Origin: Sordariomycetes sp. S80-01Y
Lineage: Eukaryota; Ascomycota; Sordariomycetes
Assembly (NCBI GenBank): GCA_037042185.1
Contig: JAXQJY010000029.1
Location: forward strand, 620,001 to 684,000
Direction: 5' to 3'
DNA: 64,000 nt
The notes under the pieces are model-generated. The model was given only the letters and a program-made list of their open reading frames with translations. It made no database searches and was not told the origin of the DNA. Below are positions 56,424 through 64,000 of the stretch, piece by piece. The number at the start of each line of letters is the position of its first letter. Position 1 is the first letter of the stretch. The position numbers were made by a program, and so were the translations under genes.

Positions 56424-57490
56424 GGTAACTTCTGCTCGTCCACTCAATTGCAGAATAGTAAAGAAACCAACAAGAGATGGACAGAAGACAGGGGTTTAAA
56501 AAAAAATAGTGCTAGCACCGTCAGTTTAGCAACCAAACACTGGGATCATTGAGCGTCAAGCCAACTTACAAAAAGAAGAGGCTTTTCATTTAAGAGCTCA
56601 GCGTCGCCCAGGAGTTAGCTCGTCACGTTTCGAATACAGACCCCCTCGGAAACGCCGACTTGCGAACTTCGATATTTTATCACATTGAAGCTGCCTAGAA
56701 ATCAGCGTTCTCAGCCACGAACGATAGACGCGCCGCCATTCGACGCCGTGTAAGCCGCAGGGATGACATCTGACCACCTCCACCCCCCTCGTGCAACCCA
56801 GCCCGTCATCAAAGGCTATCTAACTCCCTGGGCGCAGCGAGCAGCTCGTAAACGGGCGGGAACTTTCCCATGTCGTAAGCTCAAGCCTTGCGTTGGAGGC
56901 CGGCCAATGGAATGTTTTTGTGACGTGAGTGGTTCTCAGCCCTGCGGCGTGCATCCCGGCACGCAACACCCACCACCTCAGCCGCAAGCCATGGGGTCCG
57001 GAATTCTGGGCGGCTCAGCTTGGGACGGGAAGTCAGCATTTCTGATTGCACAACTGAAATGTTGGCGCGACTGGCATGTGACGGCTTGTCTCAACTGCTC
57101 GTGCGCTACCGGTGAACCTCAGAGTCCAGACCATCCATTGGCAGTGGACTTCTCGGCATGCGCGGTTGACGCAGCTTACAACTGCAGGTCACGGCATACT
57201 TGCATATGTGGACTGCGCCTCGAGTAAACGATTATCTCCTTATGATCTTCAGGGTCGCTCCGAATGGCATCGCCGGGAAAAGCACATGCAGTTTCAGCCC
57301 TACAACCAAGAGCATCACAGCGATGTTCTGGACCCGAAGACATTCCGCCCTACAGGGCATGACGTAGAGCGAACTGTTGAGCGGGTTGGGCTCGAGATTT
57401 TTCGCTCTATGTGTTGGGTATGAGATCTCTTAATGCTGAATTTTGGCCCCATGTATGTCTTCAGTGTCGGGAACAGAACTTCCATGTACC
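56424..57490. other. Intergenic, histidine phosphatase to fusion gene
   Basis: Upstream region of the fusion gene and 3' flank of the phosphatase gene. A plus-strand 154-codon frame (56763-57227) is unsupported. No gene is seen. Confidence 0.4.
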
Positions 57491-58422
57491 TCAACCTTGA
57501 ATCCTCTGTCCTTTGACCAACAGTCCGACACTTGTACCCTCTCTAACTTTGAACACGTTGGCCCCAACAACTTCCAGGATCGCCCTCAGCGCAATGCTGT
57601 GCATCACCAACGCCACGACATCCCGTCCGCCCTCCCTATCCCAAATGTCCTCTAGCGCCCTCTGTTTTCTGACTCTGTGCTCCTCGTCCGTCTCCGCCCT
57701 TTCCGTGCTGCCAAGCCTATCCTCTTCCGTGAAGCCATCCTCGATCAGATACCCCTGACTCACCCACTTCTCCTCAATCCAGGACCGAGGACGGCGCTTA
57801 TCGCACGTATGCAGCGTCCAGCGTTCGCGGAGGTCCTCCTTGACAATGGGGTGGAACGAACCAGGAAACAGGGGCTGATAGACGAACTGACATGTCTGCA
57901 AGCAGCGAGCTAGGGGGCTGACGTAGATTGTCTGAGGAAGGGGGGCGTTCTGGTTGGATGTGAGGTCTGTCCAGAATGTCGAGAGGTCGCGCGCTTGCTT
58001 TTCGCCTTCTGGGGCCAGGAAGGAGTCAAACCAGGTGGTGACGCCGTCTGTATCTTTCAAAGACCAGTTGTTCTAGAAAAAGTCAGTACTGGGATGAAAC
58101 CATGGATCTTAGGGGTATTCACGTTCCACTCATCCTCGCCGACCTCGGCATGCTTGATGTTATGGAACCCAATGCCATGCCTTGTCAGGTAGAGAATCTT
58201 GTACTCGACACCTTCAGGTGCAGCCTCATTCAAAGACTTGACGTAACGGTAGAATCGCGTCCAGTCGCGCGTGTCATCAGCGACTCGATCATCAGACGGG
58301 TAGGGTCTGGTGAGAAGACCGAGGGATGGCTGCGTTTCGATCTTGTCCTTGCGCTCCTTCTGGATAGTGGACGGGTCAAAGAAGACGTCCGAGACGGTTT
58401 CAAACTTCCACTTGTTGACCAT
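57491..58422 (-). CDS. Histidine phosphatase (phosphoglycerate-mutase-like) protein
   Basis: Predicted 293 residues from two exons (58422-58123 and 58072-57491). The phospho-acceptor box is LTRHGIGFHN, with Arg81-His82-Gly83. The second catalytic His sits in ALVMHSIALRAIL, and PLARCLQTCQF carries the next conserved Arg. The DLRERW block matches the branch-specific Glu motif. Fungal cytosolic members of this group have no defined substrate in most cases, though some dephosphorylate sugar phosphates or inositol compounds. The frame is open further upstream to 58719, but this extension lacks conservation-like content, so the ATG at 58422 (MVNKWKFETV) is preferred. Confidence 0.85.
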
Positions 58423-59138
58423 TTTGAGGGTCTGGCCGTGTTTTGGCAAATTTGAAGGTGATGATGATGCGTGTATTGAGTGAGACACGACGATGAGCCG
58501 GCGCCGGTTTCGCCATCGGAAAGTGGGGGCATCAAAAAGGGGCGGGGCATCAACATCACGAGTTGCCTCAGGGGTCTTCTGAATAGTTGTAGTACTAGGT
58601 AGGAGGTAGTATATAGGCTGCAAATATCTGAGAGTTAGCATTGTCCGCTCTTGTCCAAGAATTAAGCTGCTGAGGCCGATTGGCCGATTAGAACTGAACT
58701 GAGACCAAATCGACGCCAAATCCGCGAAGCAAGCCGTGAATTCCGTGTCTAGCCTCTTTGAGGTCAGAAGAGGCTTTGTCGTCCACGTCGTTCACCGAGC
58801 CTGCGTACATCCTCATGTGGCATTCCCGACTATCTTATCACACGCACTGCTCCGAGTCAGACAGCGACTTGAAATCCAGATCTCGGAGTTGCAGATATTG
58901 TTAAGTCAGCATCACTAAGCCCGGAAACCTGACCCTCCTCCAGGCTTTCTGACCAATAGCACGCCAGGTATTGTCGAGGTACCCGCGCGCGAGCCACGAG
59001 CGGTTTGGCGTCAGGCCAAATTCGGTCTTTTGCGGCCCCCGAGTTCTTGATCTTTTCCCTCCGAGGACCTGTATAAAATTTCCATTCTCGATCTATGCTG
59101 TTCTTGAGATATTTCTACAGTGGCTACATAGAGGACTT
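58423..59138. promoter_or_regulatory. Divergent promoter, phosphatase and hemerythrin genes
   Basis: A 716-bp region between a minus-strand and a plus-strand gene. It is presumed promoter sequence; I see no clear motif and no gene. Confidence 0.35.
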
Positions 59139-59872
59139 ATGAGATCATTCGCGCGGGCTGCAACGAGATCTGCAGTGAGAAGATCTGACAGGGCTGGACC
59201 GAGACGCTTACCTCCCTTATCCCGACTTTCATCATCCATCGCCCACCCTACACCCCAGCCCTACACGCCCAATATGGCGACAGACGGCGCTTCAAAGGCG
59301 TGCGATGATGTCAAATCTTCAAAGGAAAAGCTGCCACCCTTGTCAGACCGCGACTTTCGGATATACAACAACATGGCGGACCACATGGAGCTGTTTGTAA
59401 GTCACACCCGCTACACCCCTTCTTATCTAAGTAAACTGACGGCTATCAGCACAACAACTTCCGCCGCTCGTGGGAGCTCCTCTGGACTGCCTGCTGTAAC
59501 AACAAACGGCCCAAGTCTATGACGCTTAAGCAGTTCATCGACGAAGGCCTTCGCTTCGCTGAGCACCTCACGTTGCACCACTCCATCGAGGAGCGGCACA
59601 TCTTTCCCCTCCTGGGCAAGAAAATGCCCGAGTTCAGGGGCGACCTGCAGGCTCAGCACAAGGAGATCCACAAGGGGCTGGATGGGTTCGAGGAGTACTT
59701 GAAGGGCTGCAAGAGAGGCGACTGTGAGTTCGAATTAAGGGGGTTGAAGGAGAAGATGGAGACGTGGGGCGATGTGTTGTGGGAGCACTTGGATGATGAG
59801 GTCAAGACGCTGGGGGCGGACAACATGAGGCGGTATTGGACGAAGGAGGAGATGATGAGAATGCCCATGTAA
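59139..59872 (+). CDS. Hemerythrin-domain (HHE) protein
   Basis: Predicted 226 residues from two exons (59139-59396 and 59450-59872). A basic, Arg/Ala-rich N-terminus (MRSFARAATRSAVRRSDRAG) looks like a mitochondrial presequence. The hemerythrin cation-binding four-helix bundle follows, with ligand-type residues in ADHMELFHNNFRRSW, FAEHLTLHHSIEERHIFPLL, AQHKEIHKGLD and WEHLDDEVKTL. Such domains bind a di-iron centre; in fungi they are linked to oxygen or nitric-oxide handling and iron, but function is mostly unknown. A second ATG near residue 46 (MATDG) would give a shorter cytosolic form. It ends with a short convergent gap before PEX11C. Confidence 0.86.
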
Positions 59873-60076
59873 TGTGGAATATGTTTATGGAATGAGAAAT
59901 GCCGTGACGCTTCATGCTCTCAATCGTGAAGCCAGGCACGATCCGTCATCATGCCTTCGGCCTTGCCTGTCCTGCCTGTATCCAACAAATCTAGTTCAAA
60001 GATTCGCTTGCTCTTCTTTTCAAATTGCCCTACCTCTGGGTTCCCGTTTCTTGCTCCTTCAGGCCGGCTCAGCTCT

Positions 60077-61027
60077 TTAAGCGTTCGCCGCCCATAGCTC
60101 CCTCATCTGACTCTGCGCCGGGTGGAACGCCAACGCGCTCAGGGCGAGATCACTCAAGAAGCCCTTCTCAACACTGTAATGCAAGGTGATCGGACTCCAA
60201 GCCAGGTTCCTGAAGAAATCCGTCTTCCACCTCCGACTCCACTCCTGGTCCTTGGCCGTCAACCGGCCTCCGGACGCAGCCACCCTCCTTTGCCGCTCGA
60301 TGGTCAACCTCCCCAGCTCCATACCGATGTACAAGGCCCACGATCGGACAGAGATCTTGGCGAGTCGACCTTGTGTTTGGGGCGAAAAGCCGAGAATCTT
60401 CTTGGAGGAGAGGTAGACGATATTCTCGGCGGCCTGGAAGGAGATCAGGGAGGCGATCTGAAGGACGGAGAGGATGGCGTCGAAGCGAGACTCGGCTTTC
60501 GCATCGGCGGACTTTTCTTCGGCGGGTTTGCTCTTGAGAGAGACGAGGAGCTTTTTGGCGGCAAAGTAAAGTCCCAACAGACCCCAGAGCCGGCCAAATG
60601 TCCTGACATCGCTGAGCAATGCGCTGGCATTGTTGAGCCTGGCCGCCAGGTTCAAAGCCACGCCGATGACGGGGCTGGCGCCAATGATGTTCTCGCTCGT
60701 AAATGTGACGGCCGCCTGGGGCGGTAGCTGCAGGGCCACGGCGACGAGCTTGTTCGCCGACGAGCGCAGGGCGGCACGGGATCCGGCTTCGAGGAGACCT
60801 GCCGACAGTCGCGTCGCGTACGTCAGGAAGAAGAGGACGGCATCGGCGCCACCGCGGGACGTCGCGCAGCGGTGTAGTCGCGAGAGGAAGGCGTCGACTG
60901 ATGTCGCGGTCACGGCAACGGCCGAGGGCTTTCGCGGTGGAGGAGTGGCGGGAGCGTTCGCAGAGTCGATGGGTTCGCCGGACGGCAGGCTGGCAACGGT
61001 CTTTTCGTTGCTCTCCTGCGTAGCCAT
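60077..61027 (-). CDS. PEX11C: Peroxisomal membrane protein PEX11C-type
   Basis: Predicted 316 residues in one exon. PEX11 proteins tubulate and divide peroxisomal membranes. The N-terminal 40 residues are polar; the body has SVDAFLSRLHRC, FLTYATRLSAGLLEAG, the conserved segment SDVRTFGRLWGLLGLYFAAK, and IASLISFQAAENIVYLSSKK. RSWALYIGMELGRLTIERQRR and a C-terminal hydrophobic stretch complete the fungal PEX11C pattern. No peroxisomal matrix targeting tripeptide is expected of this membrane protein; the C-terminus is ANA. The open frame extends upstream to 61273, but MATQESNEKT at 61027 is the natural start. Confidence 0.85.
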   Translation of the reverse strand: MATQESNEKTVASLPSGEPIDSANAPATPPPRKPSAVAVTATSVDAFLSRLHRCATSRGGADAVLFFLTYATRLSAGLLEAGSRAALRSSANKLVAVALQLPPQAAVTFTSENIIGASPVIGVALNLAARLNNASALLSDVRTFGRLWGLLGLYFAAKKLLVSLKSKPAEEKSADAKAESRFDAILSVLQIASLISFQAAENIVYLSSKKILGFSPQTQGRLAKISVRSWALYIGMELGRLTIERQRRVAASGGRLTAKDQEWSRRWKTDFFRNLAWSPITLHYSVEKGFLSDLALSALAFHPAQSQMRELWAANA

Positions 61028-61603
61028 AGTGACGTCGGAATTCGAGAAACACACGTCACAGAACAAAAGACGAAAAGCAAAAAGGCTGGCGAATAGCTGA
61101 GGGAATTGAAGGAAGGCTGCGACCGTTGCAGCCTGGCAGTTGGACTGTGGAGGACGGCGCTGGCCGGTTGGAGCAAAGCTGGGGCTTATCAGATCTGTCG
61201 GAGGGGCATGATTGGCTGGAGGGCGGGCTGTCTCTCGGTCCGCTGCAAATGACGCCCGAAAATACCGAGGCACGTGGAGAAGCGCAACCGAGACCGGAAC
61301 ACTCGCCGATTTTTCCTGGATGAAGAAATACCCTATGGACCACTTCGAGAGCCTCTAGCGCTGGTGTCTTTTTGACACCTGCTGGAAATAGTTCAGTAAT
61401 TCTAATACTTTATTGACTGCCTTAAAATAGGTCAAAGTCCAAGGTCCTGCCTTGCATGCGGCTTGATTTGAAGGCCACCACACATCACGTGAGTGCAGGT
61501 TGGCCCCAAACTTTGAGAACGACTCGGACTCCACGCCGAACGTCCCATTTCACCTCCGGATCCCAAGCTCCAGCAGCTCTCGAGCCCTCGCTCTCGAATG
61601 TCA
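61028..61603. other. Intergenic, wax-synthase gene to PEX11C
   Basis: Promoter of PEX11C and 3' flank of the acyltransferase gene, both on minus. Nothing else is supported. Confidence 0.4.
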
Positions 61604-62791
61604 TCAAGCGAAGGGCGGCAAGACAATCGGCCGGTTGGCTTCCGGATGCCTAATGTTTCCGTAGAACCATCTCGGCGCCGTCCACCACATAAACGCCCAC
61701 AGCCACAGAAACCCAACGACGCTTCTCACGCGTCCGGGGATCGGCCAGCTCTTGGTCGCCGCCTGCACCGCGTCCTCCGTCATGATGCCGAGCGCCTGCA
61801 TCGAGAAGAAGACGATGGACAGCAGCTCCTTGTCGTTGCCCCACGTGATGTCCATGGCGTGGTGCAGGGCCCCCGAGATGAAGAACGCCAGGAAGAGGCG
61901 CATGTAGCGGGAGACTATGGTGCCCCGGCGCAGGCAGAGTACGTTGTCGGAGATGTAGTCGCCCCAGCCGGTGAGTGTTTTGCGCAGGGTCTGGTGCCAG
62001 ACGACGCTGTGAAGGTCTTAGTGGTGCGAGCTGATGAGTGGGACCGACGCTTACCTCCAGAATCCACGGATGGATGTCAGATTAGTTGGCGATGCCCCGT
62101 GCACGCGAGGCCATGCCTCGGGCTTGCTGAGGCCCAGGGCTACGGTGATCGGTGCCATAGTATGAAGGATCAGGTAGTTCCCGTTGGCCCCCATAACCCA
62201 CATGAACGTAGTCGTGACCAGGCGGAAGACGACATCCTCGACTGTGAAGCCCCGGAAGTCCCAGAGACTCTGTTTGTTTCCAGACATCAGCCTTGCTTCG
62301 GGCGGTGGCGCCGCAACAGCCAAGTCCATGATCAGCAGGGCCATGGTCACGGTGCACATCTTGTAGCCTACGAAGCCCCAGCGAGACTTGGGGATGTTGT
62401 AGCTCAGATCCTTGACTTCCCATTTCGTGCCCACTCTTCGCAAGTTGAAGTAAAGGCACGACGCTCTGTACAGCAACGCGATCTTCCCGACCCTCTCCTC
62501 CCCCTCATAGATAAGATCCTCCTTCGCGGCGCGTGAGACAAACAGCAGCTCCCCTGCTGATAGGGTGGCACACCAGGTGAGAGTCCCGACCGCGCCTTTG
62601 AGTACCATTGTAGGCATCACCTCGACGGTCAACCGCCATATCGGCACGTTGAGTGCCAAGAGGGCGGCGAAAGCTGACAGGCGGTTGAGCGACGCATCTC
62701 TGGGCGTGTAGACGATTGTGACGGCGAAGAGGGCAAAGAAGGTTGGCACAGCCGTCAAGAAGCTGACCCAGTCGTCTGGTATTGTGCTCAT
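61604..62791 (-). CDS. Wax-synthase-like MBOAT acyltransferase (PF13813 type)
   Basis: Predicted 379 residues from two exons (62791-62055 and 62006-61604). About eight hydrophobic membrane segments are present. The family marks are a GFWSVVWHQTLRK-type segment (made by joining the two exons) and the catalytic-type His in FFISGALHHAMDI, followed by FFSMQALGIMTED and a Trp-rich FLWLWAFMWWTAPRW. Enzymes of this group esterify fatty acids or acetyl groups onto alcohols; many fungal copies acetylate terpenoids in biosynthetic clusters, but no terpene gene is near. The start at MSTIPDDW (62791) is the first ATG; a longer non-ATG extension was not used. Confidence 0.82.
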
Positions 62792-63266
62792 CGTGTTGAG
62801 AGTGAAGCTCTTTTCCAATAGAAAGCCCACAACCGTCTTGCCTCAAAGTAGGACCCTTCGTGAATGCAGCAGAAAGGAGGTCGGGTGAGACAGCGGAGAC
62901 TTTATGCTTGTCAGACGTCGGGTCAGCGCGGGCCCCAGCCGGTCATCCTCATTTTGGAATTAGACGCAAGGCTTGCACTTAGGCCTGTCCGATTCGCTCC
63001 TACTTTTAGCGCGTTAATTCCGGGGCGGGCGATACGGACATAAGCCTTAACAATGAGGCTCTTAGTTATTCGAAAGACGTGCAGAAATATTAGTGCTGAT
63101 TGCCAAGCCTGAATACAAACAACCTGTCCGCCGCGAAGATCAGCCGCTGAACGGCTATGCGTTATGCGACAGCGCAATGGAGAGGCACTGCCGTCAACAG
63201 GTAGAGAACAGAGATCTGCACAGTCTTTAATATATTGCCCGTGGAAACAGTTTTTCTGTCTCTCTT
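62792..63266. other. Intergenic, aldo/keto reductase to acyltransferase
   Basis: Promoter of the acyltransferase gene and 3' flank of the reductase gene. The ~62930-63160 part is AT-richer than its neighbours. No gene is seen. Confidence 0.4.
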
Positions 63267-64000
63267 CTACTGATGCCCGTCGATCTTCTTTGGCTCGTAG
63301 AGCTCCTCGAGATAGCTCTCCTCTTCGTCGGTCAGCACCTTGCCCCTCGCACCCAGGGCCTGGTCAATCCGCTCGACCTTGCTGAACCCGATGATGGGGC
63401 TCGCGATCCTCTTGTTCGTCCACGCAAGCGTGACCTCGGTCATCGTCCAGCCCCTCTTCTCCGCAATTTCGACAACGCGCTTGACAATCTTCTGGTCGAG
63501 CTCGCTCTGCCCCGCCTTGCCCGCTTCCTCGTTGGCGCTGCGCTCCGTGGACCTGAAGTCCTCGGGCTTGCGCGCCAGGTGGCCGCGGCACAGGGGCGCC
63601 CACGGGATGAGCCCGACGCCCGTGTCGTTGCAGAAGCGGTTCATCTCGCGCTCCTCCTCGCGGTAGAGCAGGTTGTACTGGTTCTGCATGCTGATGAACT
63701 TGGTCCAGCCGTTCTTCTCGGCGGCGAACTGCATGCGCGCAAACTGCGTCGCCCACATGCTGCTGGCGCCGATGTACCGCACCTTGCCGGACTCGATGAG
63801 GTCGTGCAGCGCCTTCATGGTCTCCTCGATGGGCGTGTTGCGGTCGAAGCGGTGGATCTGCAGGAGGTCGATGTAGTCCGTGTCCAAGCGCTTGAGGGAA
63901 GCATTGACCTGGTTGAAGATGGCGGTGCGAGAGAGACCAAAGGCGTTTTGGTAGTCTTTTGAGGCCTCGAAGGCTTCCCTGTTGCTGAAGTGACGGACCT
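63267..64000 (-). CDS. Aldo/keto reductase, partial (5' end outside window)
   Basis: The visible 244 codons are the C-terminal part of an NADPH-dependent aldo/keto reductase; the gene continues past the right edge. From the edge the frame reads [20 protein letters not shown], then [20 protein letters not shown] and LLQIHRFD, whose His belongs to the catalytic tetrad. [48 protein letters not shown] and [16 protein letters not shown] follow in the family order, with the last giving the coenzyme-binding loop. It is close to the aryl-alcohol dehydrogenase and versiconal reductase branch. No introns are seen in the visible part. The substrate cannot be named. Confidence 0.9.
   Translation of the reverse strand, partial: VRHFSNREAFEASKDYQNAFGLSRTAIFNQVNASLKRLDTDYIDLLQIHRFDRNTPIEETMKALHDLIESGKVRYIGASSMWATQFARMQFAAEKNGWTKFISMQNQYNLLYREEEREMNRFCNDTGVGLIPWAPLCRGHLARKPEDFRSTERSANEEAGKAGQSELDQKIVKRVVEIAEKRGWTMTEVTLAWTNKRIASPIIGFSKVERIDQALGARGKVLTDEEESYLEELYEPKKIDGHQ

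Noticed and set aside
56763-57227. 154-codon plus-strand open frame.
   Set aside because: Cys- and Pro-rich product with no signal peptide or domain; no supporting structure.
1-64000. Transposons, retroelements, virus-like elements or CRISPR arrays.
   Set aside because: I saw no transposase, reverse transcriptase, long terminal or inverted repeats, and no repeat-spacer pattern.

Overview
The window is nuclear DNA of a filamentous ascomycete (Pezizomycotina; most likely Sordariomycetes, an inference from gene structure and protein style, not a proven placement). The evidence is dense protein-coding genes broken by short 45-110 bp GT-AG introns with CTAAC-type branch points, orthologues of fungal housekeeping genes (dma1, MPP-alpha, RRP5, RLP24, ASE1, IRS4, PEX11C), Zn2Cys6 regulators, many MFS transporters, a Pth11-like receptor, and one tRNA-Ser. 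I see 25 protein genes (24 complete, 1 cut by the right edge), one tRNA, and no transposon, retroelement or CRISPR array.

Layout. (1) 0.5-27.3 kb is mostly core: an FHA-RING ubiquitin ligase, the mitochondrial processing peptidase alpha subunit, an alpha/beta-hydrolase-like protein, the ribosome-biogenesis genes RRP5 and RLP24, a monocarboxylate-type MFS carrier, a regulator with two tandem Zn2Cys6 clusters, the microtubule bundler ASE1, a tRNA-Ser(AGA), and the EH-domain protein IRS4. (2) 28.2-56.4 kb looks accessory and catabolic: two related cytosolic-type sulfatases, two related sugar-porter MFS carriers, a GMC oxidoreductase, a Pth11-like receptor, a secreted and membrane-anchored arylsulfotransferase, a second tandem-Zn2Cys6 regulator, a type II 3-dehydroquinase, an anion:cation symporter, and a 1263-residue fusion of a cholesterol-oxidase-type GMC domain with an alpha/beta hydrolase. 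(3) 57.5-64 kb returns to a mixed set: a histidine phosphatase, a hemerythrin-domain protein, PEX11C, a wax-synthase-like MBOAT acyltransferase and a partial aldo/keto reductase.

How they may work together. The most striking region is 28-47.6 kb, where a sulfatase plus sugar-porter module occurs twice around a sulfotransferase and a pathway-type regulator. The divergent promoter of the second module carries two copies of the palindrome CCGATCGG 24 bp apart, a plausible site for such a regulator. I propose, as inference, a locus for uptake and desulfation (and perhaps re-sulfation outside the cell) of a sulfated sugar or phenol. Separately, the RRP5 and RLP24 promoters share a TTATCG motif. 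All exon borders come from reading splice signals and frames by eye; there is no transcript evidence.
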